Shown piece after piece: positions 7,223-16,568 of a stretch of DNA of 56,937 nucleotides (positions are counted from its first letter, which is position 1; each line of letters begins with the position of its first letter). The notes under the pieces were generated by a model. It was given only the letters and a program-made list of their open reading frames with translations. It was not told where the DNA came from and searched no databases. The stretch covers positions 1 to 56,937 of the forward strand of contig NZ_BOOB01000065.1 in NCBI RefSeq assembly GCF_016863015.1, in the 5' to 3' direction. This DNA is from Microbispora amethystogenes. GTDB taxonomy: Bacteria; Actinomycetota; Actinomycetes; Streptosporangiales; Streptosporangiaceae. The position numbers were made by a program, and so were the translations under genes.

Positions 7223-10200
7223 CAGGCGATCCTCGTGTGCATGTCGACGATGGTGCCGGACGGGCCGGGCGTGATGGTGACCTGCTGCATCATGGCGCGC
7301 ATGAGGGCGACACCGCGCCCGCGGTGGGTGTTCTCCTCTGCCTTGGGAGACTTCCAGCGGCCGGTGTCGGCGACCACGAGGCGCAGGTTGTCCACGAAGG
7401 CCTCGGCCCGCAGGCGGACGATGTCGCCGGGGGCGTCGCGGTGACCGTGCTCGATGGCGTTGGCGCACGCCTCTCCGGCGGCGACCAGGACGTTCTGGAT
7501 GGTCTGGGCCGGCAGGTCGCACTGCGCGAGCCAGGTCCGCAGCGCCCTGCGGACGGGCGCCAGCTGGGACGACTCGGCCGGGAAGGCCATCTCCAGCGGG
7601 GCGGGGTGGCGGTAGAGCAGCAGGGCGACGTCGTCGTCGTAGCCGTCGGCGGGCGCCAGCCGCACCATCACCTGCGTGGCGAGGTCGTCGACCGCGGCGT
7701 CCCGGCCGTCCTGCACGGCCCGGCTGGCCTGGTCGATGCCCGCGTTGAGCGGGCTGCGGCGGCGCTCGACCAGGCCGTCGGTGTAGAGCATGAGAGTGGC
7801 GCGCGCGGGGATGACCGCCTGGCCCTCCGGGCGTTCCGCGCCGGGCCGGACGGCCAGCGGGATCGACCGCCCGTCTTCGAGCAGGCGGGTGGTGCCGTCG
7901 GGGTGGGCGAGGATGCCCGGCGGGTGCCCGGCGCTGGAGTAGGTCAGCACCCCGGTCTCCGGGTCGAGCACGCCGCAGAAGACGGTGGTGCACTTCGCGC
8001 CGGGGACGCCGGCGGCGAAGTGGTCCAGGGCCATGAGCGTGCGCGCCGGGCTGGCGTCCTGCAGGAGCAGCGCGCGGCAGGCGCTGCGCAGCTGCCCCAT
8101 GACGGCGGCCGCCTCCACACCGCGCCCGACGCAGTCGCCCACGACGATGCCGATGTTCCCGCCGGGCAGGGCGATGGTGTCGTACCAGTCGCCGCCGACC
8201 TCCAGGGGACGGGTGGCGGGCTCGTAGCGGACGGCGAACCCTTCGGGCAGGTCGGCGGGGCCGAGGATGGCGCGCTGCAGTGCGATCGCGGTCTCGCGCT
8301 GCTGGTCGATCTGGTGCGCGCGGACGAGCCCCTGGGCGAGGTGCCCGGCGAGCAGCGACAGGAGCAGCTCGTCCTCCCGGGAGAACGGCCGCTGGTCGCC
8401 CAGCTCGACCCACAGCGCCATCGGGCCGTCGGGATGCTCCAGCAGCACGCCGACTCCGCTGCGGTCGGCGGCCGGGGTCAGCAGGGGCCGCCGGCGCAGG
8501 CCGGTGAGCGCCTCGCGGCGTCCGGCCGGCAGCGCGCGCCAGGTCAGCGATTCGTCGGTGGCGGTGAGGGTGGGGTCGCCCTCGTGCTCGAAGACGGCGG
8601 CCAGCACGTGCCGGGCGCGCCACAGGGTGCGCAGTTCCCCCAGCGCCCCCGACAGCGCGTCGGTCAGGCTTCCGGCCTGGGACAGCGACGTGCTGAGGGA
8701 GGCGAGGGCGCTCTCCCGCTGGATGGCGTAGTGCTCGGCGGTGACGTCGCGGAAGGTGCCGACGACGACCTGGCGCCCGGTGTCGGGGTCCTGCGCCTGG
8801 TTGAAGGTGACACTGATCCACAGCCGGTGCCCGTCCCGGTGGGTGACCGGGATGGTGTAGCTGCCCTGGCCCGGGCCGACGATGCCCGCGAAGGCGTCGG
8901 CGACCTGCCGGTGGGCGGCGGGGTCGACGTCCCGGTCCGGCCACCACGGGTGGATCGGCCTGTACGGCAGGCCCTCGGGGCCGTACCCGAGCATGTCGGC
9001 GAACGCGCTGTTGATCTCGACGACCGCGCCGTTCTCGTCGCAGACGAAGAACGCCTCCTGCAGCGAGTCGACCAGCGCCGTGCGCCAGCGGGCCTGGTGC
9101 TGGCGCAGCCGCGCCATCTCCATGTTGGCCCGCACCCGCGCGAGCAGCTCCGCGGCGGCGAACGGCTTGACGAGGTAGTCGTCGGCGCCGGCCTGCAGGC
9201 CCTCGATGGACGCCTCCTGGCCCGCCCGCGCCGACAGCAGCAGCACCGGGACGGCGGCGGTGCGCGGATCGGCCCGCAACGCCGCGACCAGCGCCAGGCC
9301 GTCCAGGCGGGGCATCATCACGTCGCTCACCACGAGGTCGGGGGCGTCGGCGCGGATGGCGTCCAGCGCGTCCTGCCCGTCGCCGACGGTGTCGACCAGG
9401 TATCCCGCGCCCGTGAGGAGCCGGACGAGATATCCGCGCATGTCGGCGTTGTCGTCGGCCACCAGCACCCGCGCCGGGACGCCCGCCGGGCGGGAGGCGG
9501 AGGGGTCCTGGGCGGTCAGCTCCATGTCGTCCCCGCCGGACGCGGCGGCGTCGTCCGCCGGCAGCCAGCGCAGGGCCTCCTGGACGAAGGGGTCGGCGGT
9601 GGCGGACGCCACGCTGCCGCCGGCGGCCGTCGTGATCGCCTCGGCGGGCAGGTGCGCGGCGCCGAACGGCAGGCGGATGGTGAAGCGGGTGCCCTCGCCC
9701 TCGGCGCTCTCGGCGGCGATGGTGCCGCCGTGCAGGCCGACGAGCTCCTGCACGAGCGCCAGGCCGATGCCGCTGCCCTCGTTGGAGCGCGAGCGGGCGT
9801 TCTCGATGCGGTGGAACCGCTCGAACAGTCGCGGCACCTCGTCGGCCGGGACGCCGATGCCGGTGTCGGTGACGGTGACCACCGCGTGGCCGCCCTCCCC
9901 GCGCACCGACACGCCGACCGAGCCGTCGAAGGTGAACTTCAGCGCGTTGCTGAGCAGGTTCAGGACCACCTTCTCCCACATGCCGCGGTCGATGTAGACC
10001 GGCTCGTCCAGGGGACGGCAGTCGACCTCGAAGTCCAGGCCCGCCTTGTCGATGGCCGAGCGGAAGAGGCTGGCCAGCTCGGCCGTGACCGCGGCCAGGT
10101 CGACGGGCTCGTAACGGGCCTGCATCCGGCCGGCCTCGATGCGGGAGAAGTCGAGCAGGGTGTTGACGAGCTTGCCCAGCCGCAGCCCGTTGCGGCGGAT

Positions 10201-11394
10201 GGCCTCCAGCTCCTCGCGCACCTGCGGGTCGGCTCCCTGCAGCCGGCCCCGCAGCTCCTCCACCGGTCCCATGATCAGGGTCAGCGGGGTGCGGAACTCG
10301 TGGCTGATGTTGGAGAAGAAGACGGTCTTCGCCCGGTCGAGCTCGGCCAGCTCCTCGGCCCGCCGCTGCTGCGCCTGGTAGCTGCGGGCGCTCGCGATCC
10401 CCGCGGCGACGTGCCCGGCGGCGAGTTCCAGGAACCCGCGGTAGCCCTCGTCTAGGAGCCGGTACCGGTTGAGCGCGGCCACCAGGAACCCGTACGGCGC
10501 GCTGCCCTGCTGGAGCAGCGGCACCAGCAGCGCCTGGGCGGGCGGCTCCGGCCAGTCACCGGACGGCAGCCCGGAGAACCCGGCGGCGTCGAGCTCCACG
10601 AGCACCGACTCCCCCCGGGCCGGCGCCGCCACGGGCCACACCGCCTCGCCGGAGTCGCGGGCCGGCAGGGTCAGGGGGGCGGCCGGGTGCCCGGCGGAGA
10701 TGCCGGTCACACCCGCCAGCCGCGCGCCGCCGTCGTCCTGGAAGAGATAGGTCAGCGTGAACGGGAGATCGCGCCGGTTGTGGCCGAGCTGACGGCAGGT
10801 GAAGGCCAGCATCTCCTGCTCGGTGCGGACCACGCTGGGGTCGGAGCCGAGATCGCGCAGGGTCGCCATGCGGCGCTCGCCGACCACCCGCTCGGTGTCC
10901 TCCATGACGACGCACAACATGCCGACCACGGCGCCGGAGTCGTCGCGCAGCGGGCTGTAGGAGAACGTGTGGTAGCTCTCCTCCGGGTAGCCGGACCGCT
11001 CGAGGAACAGCAGCAGCGCCTCGTCCCAGGTGGCCTGTCCCGTGGCGAGCACGGTGCCGATCCGGGGACCGATGTCGTTCCAGATCTCCGCCCACACCTC
11101 GCTGGCCGGCCGGCCCAGCGCCCACGGGTACTTGCGCCCCAGGGTGTCGCGGCGGTAGGCGGCGTTGCAGAAGAAGGTGAGCTCCGGGCCCCACGCCATC
11201 CACATGGAGAACCGGGACGACAGCAGGATGCTCACCGCGGTCCGCAGGCTCTGCGGCCACTCGTCCGGCGGCCCGAGGGGGGTCGCGTGCCAGTCGACCT
11301 TCGCGAGGTCCCGGCCGATCTCCTCGTCGGCGGTGAACACGTCGGCGCCGGCCGCCGTCACCGGCCCCGGCTCGGCGTCGTCACTGAGCGCCAC
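7222..11394 (-). CDS. Hybrid histidine kinase / receiver / SpoIIE phosphatase / anti-sigma ATPase fusion
   Basis: One 1390-residue polypeptide with, in order: PAS (about 30-175); GAF-like (180-340); dimerisation helix with His365 in SNISHEFRTPL; HATPase (about 465-578, with NLLSNALKFT, DTGIG and GSGIGLALV boxes); receiver (643-760, phospho-acceptor Asp691 in VVSDVMMP, Lys in LVKPF); PAS (770-895); GAF (895-1030); PP2C/SpoIIE phosphatase (1035-1263, with GGDWYD, VGDCVGRG, YTDGL and YDDDVALLL metal motifs); and a C-terminal RsbW-like HATPase (1268-1390, GEACANAIEHGH, GRGVALM). It is a soluble cytoplasmic sensor with no membrane segment. The GTG start follows GAAGGGG. It thus holds input, phosphorelay and both opposing partner-switch activities, and is coupled to the STAS antagonist at 6911. 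Confidence 0.93.
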   Translation of the reverse strand: MALSDDAEPGPVTAAGADVFTADEEIGRDLAKVDWHATPLGPPDEWPQSLRTAVSILLSSRFSMWMAWGPELTFFCNAAYRRDTLGRKYPWALGRPASEVWAEIWNDIGPRIGTVLATGQATWDEALLLFLERSGYPEESYHTFSYSPLRDDSGAVVGMLCVVMEDTERVVGERRMATLRDLGSDPSVVRTEQEMLAFTCRQLGHNRRDLPFTLTYLFQDDGGARLAGVTGISAGHPAAPLTLPARDSGEAVWPVAAPARGESVLVELDAAGFSGLPSGDWPEPPAQALLVPLLQQGSAPYGFLVAALNRYRLLDEGYRGFLELAAGHVAAGIASARSYQAQQRRAEELAELDRAKTVFFSNISHEFRTPLTLIMGPVEELRGRLQGADPQVREELEAIRRNGLRLGKLVNTLLDFSRIEAGRMQARYEPVDLAAVTAELASLFRSAIDKAGLDFEVDCRPLDEPVYIDRGMWEKVVLNLLSNALKFTFDGSVGVSVRGEGGHAVVTVTDTGIGVPADEVPRLFERFHRIENARSRSNEGSGIGLALVQELVGLHGGTIAAESAEGEGTRFTIRLPFGAAHLPAEAITTAAGGSVASATADPFVQEALRWLPADDAAASGGDDMELTAQDPSASRPAGVPARVLVADDNADMRGYLVRLLTGAGYLVDTVGDGQDALDAIRADAPDLVVSDVMMPRLDGLALVAALRADPRTAAVPVLLLSARAGQEASIEGLQAGADDYLVKPFAAAELLARVRANMEMARLRQHQARWRTALVDSLQEAFFVCDENGAVVEINSAFADMLGYGPEGLPYRPIHPWWPDRDVDPAAHRQVADAFAGIVGPGQGSYTIPVTHRDGHRLWISVTFNQAQDPDTGRQVVVGTFRDVTAEHYAIQRESALASLSTSLSQAGSLTDALSGALGELRTLWRARHVLAAVFEHEGDPTLTATDESLTWRALPAGRREALTGLRRRPLLTPAADRSGVGVLLEHPDGPMALWVELGDQRPFSREDELLLSLLAGHLAQGLVRAHQIDQQRETAIALQRAILGPADLPEGFAVRYEPATRPLEVGGDWYDTIALPGGNIGIVVGDCVGRGVEAAAVMGQLRSACRALLLQDASPARTLMALDHFAAGVPGAKCTTVFCGVLDPETGVLTYSSAGHPPGILAHPDGTTRLLEDGRSIPLAVRPGAERPEGQAVIPARATLMLYTDGLVERRRSPLNAGIDQASRAVQDGRDAAVDDLATQVMVRLAPADGYDDDVALLLYRHPAPLEMAFPAESSQLAPVRRALRTWLAQCDLPAQTIQNVLVAAGEACANAIEHGHRDAPGDIVRLRAEAFVDNLRLVVADTGRWKSPKAEENTHRGRGVALMRAMMQQVTITPGPSGTIVDMHTRIA

Positions 11395-11622
11395 TACGCC
11401 ACCCCTTCGTTCGCGCCGGCCCGGCCACTGCTCACCCGGCCCCGGTCGCCGCGTCCCGTCACCGCGTCCTATGGCCCGCCCAACCCTGGAGCAGATGGGT
11501 GACGTGACGGAGAGGATAGGTCAACCCCCCGTCAAGAGGCCAACCGGGGTCCCTTTCCGGACGGCCGGGACACCGGCGCGTCCGGCGAGTGCCCACTCCT
11601 TTCATCAGTTCCACGGTGACGA

Positions 11623-11651
11623 TTGACGCAAAAACCCTTAATCCCTACTGT
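11623..11651 (+). promoter_or_regulatory. Promoter of the flavin monooxygenase operon
   Basis: TTGACG (11623-11628) and TACTGT (11646-11651) are separated by exactly 17 bases, a good housekeeping-sigma promoter. The -10 element lies inside the 17-base palindrome at 11644-11660. The expected transcription start is about 11658, some 25 bases before the ATG at 11683. Confidence 0.65.
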
Positions 11652-11660
11652 GTTAATAGG
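11644..11660 (+). promoter_or_regulatory. 17-bp palindromic box A (CCTAC-N7-GTAGG type)
   Basis: CCTACTGTGTTAATAGG is one of five related 17-base elements in the window (others at 26718, 30859, 35823, 37387). Its arms are CCTA...TAGG. It covers the -10 hexamer and start site of the flavin monooxygenase operon, a typical repressor position. Confidence 0.7.
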
Positions 11661-11682
11661 TTTCCCTCACCAGGAGCGCCCG

Positions 11683-13068
11683 ATGACCAAGCAGATCCAT
11701 CTCGCCGCGCACTTCCCGGGCGTGAACAGCACGACCGTCTGGTCCGATCCCGCGTCGGGCAGCCAGATCGACTTCGAGTCGTTCCGCCACCTGGCCCGGA
11801 CCGCCGAACGGGGCAGGTTCGACTTCTTCTTCCTCGCGGAGGGACTGCGGCTGCGCGAGGCGAAGGGCCGCATCCACGACCTCGACGTCGTGGGCCGTCC
11901 GGAGTCCCTGACCGTCCTCGCCGCGCTGGCCGCCGTCACCACCCACCTGGGACTCGCCGCGACGGTGAACTCCACCTTCAACGAGCCGTACGAGGTGGCG
12001 AGGAGGCTCGCGTCGCTCGACCACCTGAGCGGCGGCCGCGCCGCGTGGAACGTGGTGACCAGCTTCGACGCCTTCACCGGCGAGAACTTCCGCCGCGGCG
12101 GCTTCCTGGACGAGTCCGACCGGTACAGCCGGGCGAAGGAGTTCCTGGAGACCGCGAGGGAGCTGTGGGACTCCTGGGCTCCCGACGCGGTGGCCGCCGA
12201 CCCGGAGGCGGGGCGGTTCCTGCGGCCCGGCGGCGTCACCGCCTTCCGGCACCAGGGCCGGCACTTCGACATCTCGGGGCTGTTCAACGTGCCCAGGGGC
12301 CCGCAGGGCCATCCGGTGATCATCCAGGCCGGAGACTCCGACGAGGGCCGCGAGTTCGCCGCGTCCTCGGCCGACGTGATCTTCAGCAGGCACAGCAGGC
12401 TGGAGGAGGGCCGCGCCTTCTACCGCGACGTCAAGCGCAGGCTCGCGGCGTACGGGCGGCGGCCCGAGGACCTCAAGATCCTCCCCGCGGTGACGTACGT
12501 GCTCGGCGACACCGAGGCCGAGGCCGCGGAACGGGCCGCCGAGATCCGCCGCGCGCAGGTCGGCCCGCAGCAGGCGATCTACTTCCTGGAGGCCGTCTGG
12601 GGCCGCGACCTGTCGGCGTACGACCCGGACGGCCCGCTGCCCGACGTCGAGCCCGACCTGGACGAGGGCGTGTCCAGGGGACACGCGGCCTTCCGCCGCG
12701 ACCGCGGCGAGCTGGTGGCCAAGTGGCGCGCCCTCGCCGAGGAGAAGAACCTGTCGATCCGGGAGCTCGCCATCGAGGTCTCCGCGCCGCAGACCTTCAT
12801 CGGCACACCGCGCACCGTGGCCGACGAGATCGACCACTTCGTGCAGACCGACGCCGCCGACGGCTTCATCTTCGTGCCCCACCTGACGCCGGGCGGGCTG
12901 GACGAACTGGTCGACAAGGTCGTCCCGCTGCTGCAGGAGAAGGGCGTCTTCCGGGCCGAGTACACCGGGCCCACCCTCCGCGACCATCTCGGCCTCGCCC
13001 ACCGCGACCCGGCTCTCAGCGAGCCCGCCGCCCCCGTGCCGGCCCCCCGTACGAAGGAGAACCGATGA
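11683..13068 (+). CDS. NtaA/SnaA/DszA family FMNH2-dependent monooxygenase
   Basis: The start is the ATG at 11683, with AGGAG about 8 bases upstream. The 461-residue length fits the NtaA/DszA/SnaA group of luciferase-like enzymes. Typical features are AHFPGVNSTTVWSDP near the N-terminus, FDFFFLAEGL, a long insertion after SLDHLSGGRAAWNVVTS, and YSRAKEFLETARELWDSW. Family members use reduced FMN from a separate reductase to oxidise nitrilotriacetate, dibenzothiophene sulfone, or N-acetyl S-substituted cysteines (the Bacillus SnaA/CmoJ type). It heads a four-enzyme operon and overlaps the next gene by ATGA. Its promoter contains box A. The substrate is unknown; an organosulfur compound is my inference from the regulon. 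Confidence 0.9.
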   Translation: MTKQIHLAAHFPGVNSTTVWSDPASGSQIDFESFRHLARTAERGRFDFFFLAEGLRLREAKGRIHDLDVVGRPESLTVLAALAAVTTHLGLAATVNSTFNEPYEVARRLASLDHLSGGRAAWNVVTSFDAFTGENFRRGGFLDESDRYSRAKEFLETARELWDSWAPDAVAADPEAGRFLRPGGVTAFRHQGRHFDISGLFNVPRGPQGHPVIIQAGDSDEGREFAASSADVIFSRHSRLEEGRAFYRDVKRRLAAYGRRPEDLKILPAVTYVLGDTEAEAAERAAEIRRAQVGPQQAIYFLEAVWGRDLSAYDPDGPLPDVEPDLDEGVSRGHAAFRRDRGELVAKWRALAEEKNLSIRELAIEVSAPQTFIGTPRTVADEIDHFVQTDAADGFIFVPHLTPGGLDELVDKVVPLLQEKGVFRAEYTGPTLRDHLGLAHRDPALSEPAAPVPAPRTKENR

Positions 13069-14252
13069 CCCTGCACCTCGCCGTCGCACTGGACGGGGCG
13101 GGCTGGCACCCGGCCGCCTGGCGGGCCGAGGGCGCGCGACCGGACCGGCTGTTCACCCTCGCCTACTGGGCGGACCTCGTCGCGGAGGCCGAACGCGGCC
13201 TGCTCGACTTTGTCACCTTCGAAGACGCCCTCGGCCTGCAGTCGACCCGCCTCAACGAGCCCGACGAGCGGCTCGACCAGGTGCGCGGACGGCTCGACGC
13301 GGTGCTGATCGCCTCCGGCGTCGCGCCGCTGACCTCGCGGATCGGCCTCGTGCCGACCACCGGCACGACCCACACCGAGCCGTTCCACGTCGCGATCGGC
13401 ATCGCCTCCCTCGACCACATCAGCGGAGGCAGGGCCGGCTGGCGGCCCCAGGTCTCGGGCCGCCCCGACCACGCCGCGCACTTCGGCCGCCGGGTCCTGC
13501 CTCCGCTGGACTTCTCCGACCGCGCCGATCCCGCCTTCACCCGGCACGTGGCCGGCCTGCTCGGCGAGGCCGCCGACGCGGTGGAGGTGGTCCGCCGCCT
13601 GTGGGACAGCTGGGAGGACGACGCCGAGATCAGGGACGTCGCGACCGGCCGGTTCGTCGACCGCGAGAAGCTGCACTACATCGACTTCCAGGGTGACTGG
13701 TTCAGCGTGAAGGGCCCCTCGATCACGCCGCGCCCGCCGCAGGGGCAGCCGCTCGTCACCTCCCTCGCCCACGACCGGCAGCCGTACGAGTTCGCCGCCC
13801 GTGCCTCCGACGTCGTGTACGTCACGCCGCGGGACCGGGAGGACGCCTCGGCCGTCGTCGAGCAGGTGCGCGAAGCGGAGGCCGCGACCGGACGGGCGGG
13901 GCCGCCGTTGAAGGTCTTCGCGGACCTGGTTGTCTTCCTGGAGACCGGCGGCGCGGCCGACCGGAAGGCGCGGCTCGACGACCTCGACGGGGGCGAGTTC
14001 GTCTCGGACGCCCACGTCTTCACCGGCACCCCGGAGGCGCTCGCGGGCCTGCTGCTGAGCTGGCGCGAGGCGGGGCTGGACGGATTCCGCCTCCGGCCGG
14101 GCGAGCTGCCGCGCGACCTGGTGGCGATCACCCGGGGCCTGGTGCCCGAACTGCGGGCGGCGGGCGCGTTCCGAACGGCGTACGACACCGGGGACCTGCG
14201 CGGGCGGCTCGGCCTGCCCCGCCCCGCCAACCGCTACGCGACGGCGTCATGA
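13065..14252 (+). CDS. Luciferase-like (LLM class) flavin-dependent oxidoreductase
   Basis: The 395-residue protein starts at an ATG overlapping the previous stop (ATGA), with AAGGAG upstream. It has the LLM TIM-barrel signatures FVTFEDALGL, SRIGLVPT and IASLDHISGGRAGW, and a late TPEALAGLLLSWREAGLDGF flavin-site helix. It resembles the NtaA-type enzyme upstream but is shorter, lacking part of the insertion. It is probably a second FMNH2-dependent oxygenase acting on a related or successive substrate. Its stop overlaps the ATG of a 25-codon open frame. Confidence 0.88.
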   Translation: MTLHLAVALDGAGWHPAAWRAEGARPDRLFTLAYWADLVAEAERGLLDFVTFEDALGLQSTRLNEPDERLDQVRGRLDAVLIASGVAPLTSRIGLVPTTGTTHTEPFHVAIGIASLDHISGGRAGWRPQVSGRPDHAAHFGRRVLPPLDFSDRADPAFTRHVAGLLGEAADAVEVVRRLWDSWEDDAEIRDVATGRFVDREKLHYIDFQGDWFSVKGPSITPRPPQGQPLVTSLAHDRQPYEFAARASDVVYVTPRDREDASAVVEQVREAEAATGRAGPPLKVFADLVVFLETGGAADRKARLDDLDGGEFVSDAHVFTGTPEALAGLLLSWREAGLDGFRLRPGELPRDLVAITRGLVPELRAAGAFRTAYDTGDLRGRLGLPRPANRYATAS

Positions 14253-14326
14253 GCGGGGCCGTCAGCGGCGTCACCACTCCGGACGGCGCCGCGCCGCTCA
14301 CCGGCGGGGAGGTGGTCCGGGCGTGA
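14249..14326 (+). CDS. 25-residue ORF bridging two monooxygenase genes
   Basis: An ATG at 14249 overlaps the upstream stop (ATGA), and its TGA overlaps the downstream GTG (GTGA). The 25-residue frame (MSGAVSGVTTPDG, then an Ala/Gly-rich tail) therefore fills the whole gap. It has no own Shine-Dalgarno and no recognisable domain. It may be a real micropeptide, or only a ribosome relay that keeps the downstream gene coupled. Two comparable tiny frames occur at 30918 and 36721. Confidence 0.35.
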   Translation: MSGAVSGVTTPDGAAPLTGGEVVRA

Positions 14327-15378
14327 AGTTCCTGGCCATGACGCTCGGGTTCCACCTGCCGCATCCGCTGACCGGCGAGCTCAAGTCGCCGACGGAGCGC
14401 TTCCGCGAAATCGTGGCGAGCGCGGTGCTCGCCGAGGAACTGGGCTTCGACGGCTTCGGCTTCGGTGAACGGCACGAGCGGCCGTTCCTGTCCTCGTCCC
14501 CGCCCGTGGTGCTGAGCCACGTCGCGGCGCTGACCCGCCGGATCAGGTTGTTCACCGCGGTGACCACGCTCAGCCTGCTGGACCCGGTCCGGGCGTTCGA
14601 GGACTACTCGACCCTCGACCACCTGTCCGGCGGGCGGCTGGAGCTGATGATCGGCAAGGGCAACGGCACCGCCCAGGCGGAGCTGTTCCACGTCACCGGC
14701 GAGGACCAGTGGGACCGCAACCGCGAGGGCTACGAGCTGTTCCGGCGGCTCTGGCGGGAGGACCGGGTGACCTGGTCGGGCCGCTTCCGGCCGCCGCTGA
14801 CCGACGCCGAGGTGCTCCCCCGGCCGCTCCAGCGGCCGGTGCGGGTCTGGCACGGCAGCGCCACCAGCAGGGAGTCGGTGGACCTCGCCGCCCGCTACGG
14901 CGACCCCCTCTTCTCCGCCAACGTCACCAACCCCGTCGAGCCGTACGCGGAACTGGTGCGCTACTACCGGGAGCGGTGGCAGCACTACGGCCACGACCCG
15001 GCCGACGCCCTGGTCGGGGCGGGCAGTGCGGGCTACTACGCCACGCCGCGGTCGCAGGACGCCGTCGAGACCTACCGGCCGATCTTCGACGCCCGGGTGG
15101 CGTTCCTGGAGAAGCGAGGGCTCGACCCGGTGTTCCACACGCTGGAGGACGCCATCGAGCGCAGCTCCATCCTCGTCGGCAGCCCCCAGCAGATCGTCGA
15201 CAAGGTGCACCGCTATCACGAGCGGCTCGGCCACGAGGTGCTGCACGTGCAGGCGGAGGCCGACGGCCTGACCGACGGGCAGCACCGGGCGTCGCTCGAA
15301 CTGTTCCAGAGCGACATCGCCCCCGTGCTGCGCGCGCAGATCCCCAGCAGGCCGTTCCCCACCGGAGGACCAGCATGA
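14323..15378 (+). CDS. Luciferase-like (LLM class) flavin-dependent oxidoreductase
   Basis: GTG start at 14323 with GGGGAGG about 9 bases upstream; 351 residues. The barrel motifs are LAEELGFDGFGFGERH, TAVTTLSLLDPVRAFEDYSTLDHLSGGRLEL and IGKGNG, followed by the conserved WHGSATSRESVDLAARYGDPLF segment seen in F420- or FMN-dependent LLM proteins. The C-terminal LVGSPQQIVDKVHRYHERLGH is the usual flavin-phosphate helix. It sits between two other LLM genes and overlaps the next by ATGA, so the enzymes are probably made in fixed ratio. The substrate is unknown. Confidence 0.9.
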   Translation: MKFLAMTLGFHLPHPLTGELKSPTERFREIVASAVLAEELGFDGFGFGERHERPFLSSSPPVVLSHVAALTRRIRLFTAVTTLSLLDPVRAFEDYSTLDHLSGGRLELMIGKGNGTAQAELFHVTGEDQWDRNREGYELFRRLWREDRVTWSGRFRPPLTDAEVLPRPLQRPVRVWHGSATSRESVDLAARYGDPLFSANVTNPVEPYAELVRYYRERWQHYGHDPADALVGAGSAGYYATPRSQDAVETYRPIFDARVAFLEKRGLDPVFHTLEDAIERSSILVGSPQQIVDKVHRYHERLGHEVLHVQAEADGLTDGQHRASLELFQSDIAPVLRAQIPSRPFPTGGPA

Positions 15379-16520
15379 CCCGCCTGTCCGTTCTCGACCT
15401 CGCTCCGATCTCCTCCGGAGCCACCGCGCGGGACGCCCTGCGCAACACCGTCGACCTCGCCCGCCGGGCGGAGGACGCCGGATACCACCGCTACTGGCTG
15501 GCCGAGCACCACCTCACCCCCGGTGTGGCCAGCTCCGCGCCCGCGGTCCTCATCGGCGCCGTGGCGGCGGCCACCCGCCGCATCCGGGTCGGCTCCGGCG
15601 CGGTCCAGCTCGGCCACCAGACCCCGCTCACCGTGGTGGAGCAGTTCGGCACCCTCGACGCGCTGCACCCCGGCCGCATCGATCTCGGACTCGGCCGCTC
15701 CGGCCAGCGCGCCCGGGAGCTGCTCGCCACCCCGCCGGAGGGGGCCGCACCCACCCCCACCGACCCGCCCGCCACGGAGGCGCGGACGGTCAAGGGCCTG
15801 CTGATCCCGCCGCCGTTCTCGTTCGCCTCGCTCGCCAAGCACCCGCTCTTCGCCCTGGCCGGCGCGCTGCTGCAGCAGCCCGGCGCGCGGACGCCCGACT
15901 TCGCCGACCAGGTCGACGAGATCATCGCGCTGCTGGCCGGCCGCTACCGCTCCGACGAGGGGCACGAGGCGCACGCCCAGCCCGGGGAGGGCGCGGCGGT
16001 GGAGCTGTGGGTCCTCGGCAGCAGCGGCGGCCAGAGCGCGCAGGTCGCGGCCGAGCGCGGGCTGCCCTTCGCGGCGAACTACCACGTGAGCCCGGCCACC
16101 GTGCTGGAGGCGGTCGAGTCCTACCGCGACGCCTTCAAGCCGTCCCGCGACTATCCCGAGCCGCACGTCATGGTGTCCGCCGACGTCCTGGTCGCGCCCA
16201 CCGAGGAGGAGGCCCGCCGCGTGGGCGAGCCGTACGGGCTGTGGGTGCGCAGCATCCGGTCCGGCGGGGGCGCCGTCCGGTATCCCTCTCCCGAGGAGGC
16301 GTACGCGCACGAGTGGAGCGAGGAGGACCGGGCCCTCGTCGCGGACCGGGTGGACACGCGGTTCGCGGGCACCCCCGAGAAGGTGGTGGAGGGGCTGCGC
16401 GTGCTGAAGGAGGCGACCGGCGCCGACGAGCTCCTGGTGACCACGATCACGCACGACCACGCCGACCGCGTCCGCTCCCAGGACCTCCTCGCCGAGGCGT
16501 GGTCGGACGCCGGATTCTGA
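15375..16520 (+). CDS. LLM class oxidoreductase, MsnO8/YhbW-like group
   Basis: 381 residues; ATG overlapping the upstream stop, with GGAGG upstream. The N-terminus LSVLDLAPISSGATARDALRNTV, then YWLAEHHLTPGVASSAPAVLIGAVAAAT, VGSGAVQLGHQTPL and FGTLDALHPGRIDLGLGRSG, is the hallmark of luciferase-family group 1 oxidoreductases. A loop of about 60 residues (Pro/Thr-rich, about 120-180) enlarges the barrel. The C-terminal FAGTPEKVVEGLRVL is intact. It is the last gene of the box-A operon and converges with a serine hydrolase gene 48 bases away. Confidence 0.9.
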   Translation: MTRLSVLDLAPISSGATARDALRNTVDLARRAEDAGYHRYWLAEHHLTPGVASSAPAVLIGAVAAATRRIRVGSGAVQLGHQTPLTVVEQFGTLDALHPGRIDLGLGRSGQRARELLATPPEGAAPTPTDPPATEARTVKGLLIPPPFSFASLAKHPLFALAGALLQQPGARTPDFADQVDEIIALLAGRYRSDEGHEAHAQPGEGAAVELWVLGSSGGQSAQVAAERGLPFAANYHVSPATVLEAVESYRDAFKPSRDYPEPHVMVSADVLVAPTEEEARRVGEPYGLWVRSIRSGGGAVRYPSPEEAYAHEWSEEDRALVADRVDTRFAGTPEKVVEGLRVLKEATGADELLVTTITHDHADRVRSQDLLAEAWSDAGF

Positions 16521-16568
16521 GCACCGGATCGCCGGGGGCGGCCTGGGTGGCGTGGAGCCCGGCGTCGC

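Noticed and set aside
7237..10455. 1072-codon open frame on the plus strand
   Set aside because: It is the antisense of the hybrid kinase gene; the sense strand shows clear ordered domains, while this frame is Gly/Val/Arg-rich without motifs. Long antisense frames are expected at this GC content.
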